Below are positions 53,643 to 61,416 of a DNA stretch of 64,000 nucleotides, in pieces. The DNA comes from an uncultured Phocaeicola sp. (GTDB lineage: Bacteria > Bacteroidota > Bacteroidia > Bacteroidales > Bacteroidaceae). Below the pieces are notes generated by a model, which worked only from the letters and a program-made list of their open reading frames with translations, was not told the origin of the DNA and did not search any database. Position numbers and translations under genes: made by a program. The stretch covers positions 1 to 64,000 of the forward strand of contig CALUJA010000004.1 of assembly GCA_944320845.1 (NCBI GenBank). Direction: 5' to 3'. Position 1 is the first letter of the stretch. The number at the start of each line of letters is the position of its first letter.

Positions 53643-56600
53643 ATGAAAAAGACGGCTGCCCTCTTGTTCGCTCTGGCTATGCTCCTGCCCTGCATACATG
53701 CCCAGACATTCAAACACTTCGGAACAGAAGACGGTCTCAGCAGCCGGCGCGTGCTTTCCGTCCGCCAGACGGGAAACGACTACATTTGGATACTGACCCA
53801 CAAAGGCATAGACCGCTATGACGGGCGCCGCTTCACACATTACAAGCTGCGCCATGACGGGCATACGGTAAACTGCTACCCCAATCTGAACGCCTTGCAT
53901 ACCGACAGTCAAGGCAGACTGTGGGAGACAGGAAAAGACGGGCTTGCTTTCCGCCTTGACCGCATGAAGGACGAATTCATGCCGGCATTCAGCCTGCACG
54001 ACTCTTTCCCGGATATTCCCCGGATGCCCGTCACCGCCACATTCATCGACCGTGCAGACAATATATGGTTCTGCACAAACGAACAACAATTTATATACAG
54101 CATCCCATCCGGAAGAAGCCACAGGCTCTCACCTCCCATACCCGGGAAAGTGACCGCCATGACCCAGGCAGACGACGGTATGCTCTATATAGCCACCGAA
54201 CATCACCTTTACACCGTACAGCTGAGAGGGCACAAACTGCACAACTTGCAGCAGATATACCTGGACGGCATCAACCTGATAAATTATTTGCATTACCACT
54301 CCCCCTCCCGACAGCTTGTAGTCAACACGCTGATGGACGGACTCTACATATACAATCCCCAGAACGGACATCTGGATGCCGCCGGACAAGCGCTGAAAGA
54401 CATCGGCATAAACGCCGTCATCCCTGACCGGAAAAATCCGGACGAGCTGCTGATAGCTACAGACGGCGACGGAGTGTACCGTCTGAATGTGCCGAACCGA
54501 CAGTTCACACCTTTTCTTCAGGAAGACGGACTGCATCCCGACAGAATGAACGGAAGCATCGTGAAAGATATCTATATGGACCAGGCAGGCCGCATCTGGA
54601 CAGCCGTCTACCCTTCCGGCATCACCATATACAGCACACGCTATCCGGAATATGAATGGGTAAGGCATTCGCCGGGTTATGAAAACTCCCTGGCAAGCGA
54701 TGGCATAAACGGAATCATGGAAGACTCGGAGGGAGACATCTGGTATGCCACCGGAAACGGCATAAGCCGCTACAATACTGAAAAGAGACAATGGACTACC
54801 TACCTTTCATCACGCTCTGGAGGCGCGACAGAAAACCGCGTCTTCATTTCACTATGTGAAATCAAACCGGGAAAAATATTGGCAGGCGGATACATGTCGG
54901 GCATCTATGTGATAGACAAGGCATCCGGCACCTGCTCATTTTATCTGCAACAAGGCAGTGAAGATGAAAAAAGTCCCGACAAATACATCCGCAGCATTTA
55001 CAAGGAACCCGACGGAACCATCTGGGCAGGAAGTTTCCACAGCCTCAAGGGATACAACGCCAGGACAAAGGAAAAAAGTGTCTGCCCCACCGCATATCCC
55101 ATAAACCAGATAGTCCAACGCGACAGCGCCTCACTGTGGGTTGGCACCATACACGGACTATATGTATTCAACAAAAAGGAGAAAAAACTCCAGGCCTATC
55201 GCCCCGATACCGATTTCGGATGCATCAATACCATTCATGTCCATCCGCAAAACGGGAATACCTATCTGGGCACTTACGGCAACGGACTATTCTGCATTGA
55301 CCGCCCGAGCGAAAAAATCACCCACTACCGTACAGAAAACAGCGGACTGCAGACCGACAACATTTACAGCATTCTGACCGACCGTAAAGGAAATCTTCTG
55401 CTGGCTTCCGAATACGGTCTTTCCATGTTCTGTCCCACAGACACAACATTCACCTACTGGTCAAAGACACAAGGGCTGCAGCCATCCGACTTCAACCCCA
55501 ATGCAGCCATCCGCACCCGCAGCGGAAAGCTGATTTTCGGAAGCAACGAAGGAGCCGTCATCCTGCCCGACAGCATCTGCCTGCCCGACAGTTTCATCAC
55601 CCGGATGGTATTCTCCAACCTCAACATCATGTACCGCAGCGTGTCGCCCGGAGAAAAAGGTTCTCCCCTTGCATCCCCACTCGACGAAACCCCGTCCATA
55701 GAACTGGGATACAACCAGAATACCTTCTCGATGGAAGTCTCTTCCATCAACTTTGACGCACCTCTGAACATCCTTTACCAATGGAAACTTGAAGGATTCT
55801 ATGACGCCTGGACATCTCCCACGGAGACAGGACTGATACGCTACACCAATCTGTCGCCTGGGAACTATACACTAAAGGTCAGAGCCGTATCTCGTCCCGG
55901 CGACCGGGTATTGGAAGAACGCTCCATCCAAATAAAAGTAGGCCGTCCCTTTTGGCTCACGTTCTGGGCCTTCCTGATATATGCCGCCGCCATCGTGGGA
56001 GCCACCTATGCATGGTTCAGATACCAGGCTATAAAGCGCGACCGGCAAATATCAAAAGAGAAAATCAACTTCTTTACTAATGCCGCCCACGATATCCGCA
56101 CTCCGCTGACTCTGATAAAGGCTCCGCTGAGCGAGATTCAAAAAAGCGAACGGCTGTCGGAAGAAGGCATACGAAACATTAGTCTGGCCATACAGAACAC
56201 GGAGACGCTTTCCGGCCTGGCCGAAAACATGCTGAACTTTCAGAAAGAAGAGGTATACAGCTCACAAGCTACCGTATCGGAACATGAACTGAACGGCTAC
56301 CTGCAAGATTACCTGCATTCTTTTGAAGAATATGCCGACCGAATCGGCATCAAGCTGACATACCGGAGCAATTTTGACAAGCTGGAGGTATGGATAGACC
56401 GGCAAAAGATGGACTCCATCTTAAGAAACCTGCTGTCGAACGCCTTGAAATATACTTCTGCAGGGGGAAACGTAACCGTTGAAGCATGGCACAACAAAAC
56501 CCAATGGCTTCTTAGCATAGCCGACACCGGCATCGGAATTCCCAAAGACGACCAGAAAAGAATGTTCAGATACCTGTTCAGAGGAAACAATGCCACCAAC

Positions 56601-57644
56601 CAGCTGATTTCCGGAAGCGGCATCGGCATGTTGCTCACATACCGGCAGATAAAGAACCATGAAGGAAAAATCTCATTCTCGAGTACAGAGAATGTAGGCA
56701 CCCGCTTTCTCCTGAGTTTCCCCATCCACAGCAGAAACTACCAATACAAGACAGACAAGAAACAAGAGAAGACGGCAGACACAACCATACGAACCGAACA
56801 GCAGATGCCATTTCCACAAGACGGAGTCCGCAGCAACAGCACAGCCCAACCGGATGCTCCGCTCATTCTGACAGTGGAAGACAATACGGACTTGCGTACC
56901 TTCATCATGCAAAGCCTGTCTCCTCTCTACCGAGTGTCAGGAGCGGAAAACGGGCAGAAGGCGCTCGAACTGGTGAAAAAAGAGCAGCCCGACCTGATTC
57001 TCTCAGACATCATGATGCCGGTCATGGACGGAAAGGAACTCTGCAAAAGAATAAAGGAAAATATGGAGACCAGCCACATCCCAGTTATCCTGCTGACCGC
57101 TTTAGGAGACAAAGAGCAAATACTGGAGGGACTCGGAACAAAAGCCGACCAGTATATCGTGAAGCCCTTTGACTTGAGCGTGCTGAAAGCCAATATCAAT
57201 ACGGTATTGGAAAACCGCAACCTGCTCCGCCAGCGATACCGACAGGCAATAAGCACTTTGTCTGACAGCCCGGCAGACGGCGCATCAGAACTTCCGTCAA
57301 ACCTGGACGAGGAATTCATGCAGCGGGTCACCGTGCTGACCAAAGAACGATTAGGGAAAGAGCTGACGGTAGATATTCTGTGCGCAGCCGTCAACATGAG
57401 CCGCACAAGTTTCTATAACAAGATAAAGGCACTGACCGGCATTTCGCCAAACGACTTCATCCGCAACATACGGATGAAGGAAGCGGCCGCCCTGCTCAAA
57501 AGCCGTCGGTATACCGTCGCCGAAGTGGCAGACCGCGTCGGTTTTGCCGACCCGAAATATTTTACCGACGCATTCAAAAAATATTATGGTGTGCCACCCA
57601 GTGTTTATGTAAAGCAACAACAAAACAATCATACAGACTCATGA
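53643..57644 (+). CDS. Hybrid two-component system sensor/regulator (HTCS)
   Basis: A 1333-residue single-chain signalling protein. A signal peptide (to about residue 21, IHAQ) and a long extracytoplasmic double propeller (repeats such as DYIWILTHKGIDRYD, GRIWTAVYPSGITIY, GDIWYATGNGISRY) lead to a Y_Y_Y domain near 690-765 and a membrane helix near 769-790. Inside the cell are HisKA with His816 (NAAHDIRTPLTL), a HATPase domain (SNALKYTS, DTGIGIP, GSGIGM), a receiver with Asp1122 (ILSDIMMPVMDG), and an AraC domain at the end. All catalytic residues are present. HTCS proteins usually sense a glycan for a neighbouring polysaccharide locus. Here the next genes, coupled by a four-base overlap, are chromate-transporter-type. 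Confidence 0.95.
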   Translation: MKKTAALLFALAMLLPCIHAQTFKHFGTEDGLSSRRVLSVRQTGNDYIWILTHKGIDRYDGRRFTHYKLRHDGHTVNCYPNLNALHTDSQGRLWETGKDGLAFRLDRMKDEFMPAFSLHDSFPDIPRMPVTATFIDRADNIWFCTNEQQFIYSIPSGRSHRLSPPIPGKVTAMTQADDGMLYIATEHHLYTVQLRGHKLHNLQQIYLDGINLINYLHYHSPSRQLVVNTLMDGLYIYNPQNGHLDAAGQALKDIGINAVIPDRKNPDELLIATDGDGVYRLNVPNRQFTPFLQEDGLHPDRMNGSIVKDIYMDQAGRIWTAVYPSGITIYSTRYPEYEWVRHSPGYENSLASDGINGIMEDSEGDIWYATGNGISRYNTEKRQWTTYLSSRSGGATENRVFISLCEIKPGKILAGGYMSGIYVIDKASGTCSFYLQQGSEDEKSPDKYIRSIYKEPDGTIWAGSFHSLKGYNARTKEKSVCPTAYPINQIVQRDSASLWVGTIHGLYVFNKKEKKLQAYRPDTDFGCINTIHVHPQNGNTYLGTYGNGLFCIDRPSEKITHYRTENSGLQTDNIYSILTDRKGNLLLASEYGLSMFCPTDTTFTYWSKTQGLQPSDFNPNAAIRTRSGKLIFGSNEGAVILPDSICLPDSFITRMVFSNLNIMYRSVSPGEKGSPLASPLDETPSIELGYNQNTFSMEVSSINFDAPLNILYQWKLEGFYDAWTSPTETGLIRYTNLSPGNYTLKVRAVSRPGDRVLEERSIQIKVGRPFWLTFWAFLIYAAAIVGATYAWFRYQAIKRDRQISKEKINFFTNAAHDIRTPLTLIKAPLSEIQKSERLSEEGIRNISLAIQNTETLSGLAENMLNFQKEEVYSSQATVSEHELNGYLQDYLHSFEEYADRIGIKLTYRSNFDKLEVWIDRQKMDSILRNLLSNALKYTSAGGNVTVEAWHNKTQWLLSIADTGIGIPKDDQKRMFRYLFRGNNATNQLISGSGIGMLLTYRQIKNHEGKISFSSTENVGTRFLLSFPIHSRNYQYKTDKKQEKTADTTIRTEQQMPFPQDGVRSNSTAQPDAPLILTVEDNTDLRTFIMQSLSPLYRVSGAENGQKALELVKKEQPDLILSDIMMPVMDGKELCKRIKENMETSHIPVILLTALGDKEQILEGLGTKADQYIVKPFDLSVLKANINTVLENRNLLRQRYRQAISTLSDSPADGASELPSNLDEEFMQRVTVLTKERLGKELTVDILCAAVNMSRTSFYNKIKALTGISPNDFIRNIRMKEAAALLKSRRYTVAEVADRVGFADPKYFTDAFKKYYGVPPSVYVKQQQNNHTDS

Positions 57645-58201
57645 ACTTTTATATCAAGTCATTTCTCATATTCAGCCGCATCGGACTGTTCACTATCGGG
57701 GGAGGATATGCCATGGTTCCCCTGATAGAAGCAGACCTCGTAGACAAGCGGAAATGGATTTCGAGGGAGGATTTTCTCGATTTGATGGCACTGTCGCAGA
57801 CGGTGCCCGGCATCTTCGCCGTAAACATAGCCATCTTCATCGGATATAAACTGAGGGGATTTTGGGGAGCATTCTGGATGGCGCTGGGTACGATACTGCC
57901 TTCTTTCGTCATCATGCTGCTCATCGCCCTTTTCTTCAGGCAACTCCAGCATTTGGATACTGTGGAACGCATCTTCAAGGGCATACGCCCGGCCGTCGTT
58001 GCACTGATAGCGGCCCCGACCTTCAAGATGGCAAAGTCGGCACGCATCAGTCGGTACAACATTTGGATTCCCATCGTCTCCGCACTGCTTATATGGCTTC
58101 TGGGATTTTCACCCATCTATGTCATCATTCTCAGCGGGCTGGGAGGCTATCTATACGGACGCTATGAAAAAAGACTGCATTCAAAGACAAAGGAGGAATA
58201 A
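57641..58201 (+). CDS. chrA: Chromate-transporter-family protein, first half of a pair
   Basis: A 186-residue membrane protein of the CHR family, short single-domain form. It has the conserved start FLIFSRIGLFTIGGGYAMVP, LIEADLVDKRKW, and LMALSQTVPGIFAVNIAIFIGY with further helices. Short CHR proteins come in pairs and work as heterodimers, exporting chromate in tested cases; many members have other, unknown substrates. It starts on the last bases of the HTCS gene (ATGA) and is followed after 3 bases by the second half. Confidence 0.9.
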   Translation: MNFYIKSFLIFSRIGLFTIGGGYAMVPLIEADLVDKRKWISREDFLDLMALSQTVPGIFAVNIAIFIGYKLRGFWGAFWMALGTILPSFVIMLLIALFFRQLQHLDTVERIFKGIRPAVVALIAAPTFKMAKSARISRYNIWIPIVSALLIWLLGFSPIYVIILSGLGGYLYGRYEKRLHSKTKEE

Positions 58202-58204
58202 GTC

Positions 58205-58771
58205 ATGATACTGTTTCTGCAACTATTCTATACATTTTTCAAGATAGGGCTGTTCGGATTCGGAGGCGGATATGCCATGCTTTCCATGATACAAGGCGAA
58301 GTGGTTACCCGCTACGGATGGCTCACTTCCTCCGAGTTTACCGACATTATTGCCCTCAGCCAAATGACTCCGGGCCCCATTGGAATCAATTCCGCGACCT
58401 ATGTAGGCTACACGGCCATCGTGAACGCAGGCTATTCGCATGCGGTGGGAATCTTGGGTTCTGCCGTAGCCACCATGTCTGTGGTACTGCCATCCTTCAT
58501 TCTGATGATAGTAATCAGCCGGTTTTTCCTTAAATATCAAAAGCATCCGGCCATAGAGGCCGTATTCCGGGGCCTCCGTCCGGGAGTGGTCGGACTGTTG
58601 GCCGCCGCAGCTTTGGTACTGATGAACGGTGAAAACTTCGGTACCGACATCCGACAGGCAATTATCAGTTCCGTCTTGTTCATCGGCGTATTCATCGCTT
58701 CTTACCGTTACAAGGTCAATCCCATCCTGCTGATTATCATCTGCGGGATACTGGGATATCTTTTATATTGA
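58205..58771 (+). CDS. chrA: Chromate-transporter-family protein, second half of a pair
   Basis: A 188-residue CHR protein with FFKIGLFGFGGGYAMLSMIQ, ALSQMTPGPIGINSATYVGY and the helix pattern of the first member, to which it is clearly paralogous. The pair equals one long ChrA. Opposite membrane orientations of the two halves are known for other short CHR pairs. It ends the HTCS-chrA-chrA transcript. The physiological substrate in an anaerobic gut bacterium is unclear. Confidence 0.9.
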   Translation: MILFLQLFYTFFKIGLFGFGGGYAMLSMIQGEVVTRYGWLTSSEFTDIIALSQMTPGPIGINSATYVGYTAIVNAGYSHAVGILGSAVATMSVVLPSFILMIVISRFFLKYQKHPAIEAVFRGLRPGVVGLLAAAALVLMNGENFGTDIRQAIISSVLFIGVFIASYRYKVNPILLIIICGILGYLLY

Positions 58772-58778
58772 CGGAGCA

Positions 58779-58850
58779 AAAAAAATTATGGAAAGCTTCA
58801 TCCTGCCGTTTCCCTTATCCATACGACAAGGCTTGACGAAGCTTTCCATA
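58779..58850 (-). terminator. Terminator of the nitroreductase/Smr/PaaI operon
   Basis: TATGGAAAGCTTC (58787-58799) and GAAGCTTTCCATA (58838-58850) are perfect 13-base inverted repeats. On the minus strand ATTTTTTTTG follows. The plus strand has the A run instead, so it serves mainly the minus-strand genes. Confidence 0.8.
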
Positions 58851-58905
58851 CCGCTACACCGGACACAGCTGTCCATTCCCTGTTCCGCCGGCATCCCCAA
58901 CATGC

Positions 58906-59316
58906 CTACTCCAAAGAATCTACGGCCAGCTCCTCGCTCTTGCGATATCCGGAGCTGGTCAGTACGGCAATCAGCGACTGCTCTTCATCCGTAATCCTCA
59001 CTTCGATGAAAGGTGCACGGGGGTGGTTGAACGTTTCAAAAGCCTCGGCATATATGTATCCTTCACGCACCGGACGCAGGAAAGAGATGGTGGCGTTCAG
59101 CGAAAGCGTCAGTTTCTGATGGCTGTTCGCCACCGCCGCAAAGGCCAAATCGGCCAAAGTAAACAGTGCTCCTCCCTGACAGACCCCTCCCGCGTTCAGA
59201 TGATTCTGCGTGACAAGCATACGCGCCTTGGCATATCCTGGTTGAATCTCCAACAACTCGACTCCGGCATTTGCCGCAAAGCGGTCGTTTGCCAACATTT
59301 CTCTCAGTGTTCCCAT
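58906..59316 (-). CDS. PaaI-family hotdog thioesterase
   Basis: A 136-residue hotdog-fold acyl-CoA thioesterase. The active-site region is NHLNAGGVCQGGALFTLADLAFA, with the Asp in TLADLAFA and the Asn/Gly loop that binds the thioester; SLNATISFLRPVREG follows. PaaI proteins often hydrolyse phenylacetyl-CoA-like or other aryl-CoA thioesters and so free trapped CoA. It begins four bases after the DUF2027-Smr gene ends, on the same transcript. A link to the PaaK-type operon 18 kb away is possible but not shown. Confidence 0.9.
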   Translation of the reverse strand: MGTLREMLANDRFAANAGVELLEIQPGYAKARMLVTQNHLNAGGVCQGGALFTLADLAFAAVANSHQKLTLSLNATISFLRPVREGYIYAEAFETFNHPRAPFIEVRITDEEQSLIAVLTSSGYRKSEELAVDSLE

Positions 59317-59320
59317 AAGC

Positions 59321-60373
59321 TTAATGAATTATTACCATCGTCGCGCCAAAACCGTACTCGCGGAACGAGGCATCCTGACTCTGGTATGTTTTATATTTAC
59401 GTTTCAATTCATCCAGTATGGCCCGTCGCAACACACCGTCTCCCTTACCGTGAATGAAGACAATCTTCTGCCCTTTCTTGTTCTTGTACTCATCAAGCGT
59501 CTTGCGGAACATGTCCAACTGATACTCCAGCATTTCTCCGTTGCTCATTCCCGTCGTGTCATCCAGCAGTTCATGGATATGGAGGTCTATTTCCACAATG
59601 TCATTCTTCACCTTCGGCTGCTTGGGCTGCCGCTTGGCAGGTGCAGACACACTCTTCTGCAGCAAGGCTTCCTTGATATCGTCGGCCGATACGTAGACTT
59701 GCTTAGGCGATTCGTCATCCTTCACAATGTCGTAAATCAGGGCAGGCTCTTCAAAAAAGTCGGAAGCCTGGAAAGTGTGCAGCTTATAAAACTTCACCGT
59801 ATCGATACGCAATTCCTGACTCACAGCCTGCTTCAGCAGAAAAGAGCGGTCATCCTTGTATGCAATAAGCTGTACGGCCACATGCTCCATTCCGCTCAGG
59901 TCGGCTTTGCCGAATTCCTCTATATGCAGCTTCATGTTGGGCTTCACCGTACCGCGGCTGCGCAGTGTCCAGCTGTTTCCTTCCGCCGCCAGATAAAGAT
60001 AATCAACGAAATAGTTGCTGTCATTCACCAGATAAGCGTCAAAAGCAGTGGATGAAATGGCCTTTACATCCTGAGGAACATACGCCAAGTACACATTAAG
60101 CACATCGTTTCCCCTGATTTCGGGCGCACGCCAGGTTATCGGTCTGTCTTCTTCCTCCTTTTCCGGCTCCGGTTCAGCCTCCTTCTTCGAGGCTGGCTTC
60201 AGGGGAATATTATAATTGTCAGTCTCTATCACCACACACTCACGCACCAGCATTGGAATCTCAAAGCCGTCTTCGTCTTCCACCAAGGCTATATCCTTTC
60301 CTTGAAAACCTTTTACCACTCCGCCTCCCACTTCACTCAGAAAGCGCACCTTATCTCCTATCTTCATATCCAT
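59321..60373 (-). CDS. DUF2027 and Smr-domain protein
   Basis: A 350-residue cytoplasmic protein. The N-terminus has an SH3-like start ([22 protein letters not shown]), then an acidic linker ([12 protein letters not shown]) and the Bacteroidetes-specific DUF2027 beta domain (about 80-220). The C-terminal Smr domain (about 265-350) has the DLHIHEL motif and [12 protein letters not shown]. Smr domains of MutS2 and ribosome-rescue proteins such as SmrB are nucleases acting on RNA or DNA. The DLH and HGKG motifs are intact here, so nuclease activity is plausible. It lies between the nitroreductase (13 bases upstream) and the thioesterase. Confidence 0.88.
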   Translation of the reverse strand: MDMKIGDKVRFLSEVGGGVVKGFQGKDIALVEDEDGFEIPMLVRECVVIETDNYNIPLKPASKKEAEPEPEKEEEDRPITWRAPEIRGNDVLNVYLAYVPQDVKAISSTAFDAYLVNDSNYFVDYLYLAAEGNSWTLRSRGTVKPNMKLHIEEFGKADLSGMEHVAVQLIAYKDDRSFLLKQAVSQELRIDTVKFYKLHTFQASDFFEEPALIYDIVKDDESPKQVYVSADDIKEALLQKSVSAPAKRQPKQPKVKNDIVEIDLHIHELLDDTTGMSNGEMLEYQLDMFRKTLDEYKNKKGQKIVFIHGKGDGVLRRAILDELKRKYKTYQSQDASFREYGFGATMVIIH

Positions 60374-60386
60374 TGTCAGTCTGTTT

Positions 60387-61133
60387 TTATTCCTCTTTCA
60401 AAAAGCCCTGCTGTTCCAATACACGCTTCAGTCCCTCAGACATATACACATTGTCTGCCTCCTTATAACGGATATCTGTAAATATCTGCGCAAGCGTTTC
60501 GGTATGGTTTATCTCCACAAAATGCTTGTTTTCCGGCAAAGACTCCTTATAAGCGTAAATGTCGTCTATCATTTCCGGAGAATAGTCATGATAATACTCC
60601 TCATGAACAATGCCGCGCAAAGGCAGACGATCCGGCTGTGCGGGATGTTCATCCGGATATCCCACAGTGATTGTCGCTACGGGAATCACCTGTTCAGGCA
60701 GCCCCAGTATCTCTATAATCTGGTCCGGATTATAGATGGTCGTACCCAAGAAACATATTCCCAATCCGTTCTCTTCCGCCAACGTGCAGAAGTTCTGCGT
60801 GACAAGCAGCGCATCAGTAGCCGCATTCAGGAAAGAGATGAAGTTGGCATATCCCGGGACAGCCTTCCGTTGGCGGCACCACAAGCTGAAACGGTGGAAA
60901 TCCGCACAAAAAGTAAGCACAACCGGAGCCGATGTCACCATCGGCTGATTGAAATGAGCGGGAGCCAATTTCGCTTTCATGGCGGCATCACGCGTCACCA
61001 CTACACTATAAAGCTGCATATTCCCCATAGTCGACGCACGGAACGACTCTTCAAGCAGTTCATTCAGCAAATCAGCCGGTATGTCTTGCTGCTTATATTT
61101 ACGTATTGTCCTTCTATTTTTGATTGATTCCAT
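60387..61133 (-). CDS. Nitroreductase-family flavoprotein
   Basis: A 248-residue FMN-dependent NADPH oxidoreductase of the NfsA/FRP type. The FMN phosphate-binding start is [13 protein letters not shown], followed by [37 protein letters not shown] is the FMN-binding helix and loop, and [12 protein letters not shown] is conserved near the middle. In gut bacteria such enzymes reduce nitroaromatics, including metronidazole, and quinones. The exact substrate is not evident. It heads the minus-strand operon after an exact -7 element at 61161-61168. Confidence 0.9.
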   Translation of the reverse strand: MESIKNRRTIRKYKQQDIPADLLNELLEESFRASTMGNMQLYSVVVTRDAAMKAKLAPAHFNQPMVTSAPVVLTFCADFHRFSLWCRQRKAVPGYANFISFLNAATDALLVTQNFCTLAEENGLGICFLGTTIYNPDQIIEILGLPEQVIPVATITVGYPDEHPAQPDRLPLRGIVHEEYYHDYSPEMIDDIYAYKESLPENKHFVEINHTETLAQIFTDIRYKEADNVYMSEGLKRVLEQQGFLKEE

Positions 61134-61160
61134 TACTTTCGGATATTAGTTACAATGCTA

Positions 61161-61168
61161 CAAATATA
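61161..61168 (-). promoter_or_regulatory. -7 promoter element of the nitroreductase operon
   Basis: The minus strand reads TATATTTG, an exact match, 27 bases before the ATG. No clear -33 element. Confidence 0.55.
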
Positions 61169-61350
61169 CGATTTTTCTCTTTAATCCGTCGTGTTTGCCT
61201 TATAATATTTAAGATTCTATTTTATTATAACAGTTTCCCGTTTTGGAAAACTTTTCAAATAGACAAATTCCATAAATCACTATATACCAATATATTTTTC
61301 AGAAGAAACGGAAAACTTATCAACATGTTCATAACTTACTTCCTTTTTCT

Positions 61351-61381
61351 TTTGGAAATAAAAAAAACATCTGTAGCTTTG
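61351..61381 (+). promoter_or_regulatory. nrdJ promoter (-33 and -7)
   Basis: TTTG at 61351-61354, a 19-base spacer and TAGCTTTG at 61374-61381. Both elements match the consensus. The leader is only about 30 bases, too short for a cobalamin riboswitch. Confidence 0.7.
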
Positions 61382-61416
61382 CAGATACTATCAATATCAT
61401 CATATCAGATACTCTC

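Noticed and set aside
61134..61416. Cobalamin riboswitch before nrdJ
   Set aside because: The region is AT-rich with no visible B12-box-like motif, and a consensus promoter lies only 36 bases before the start codon.
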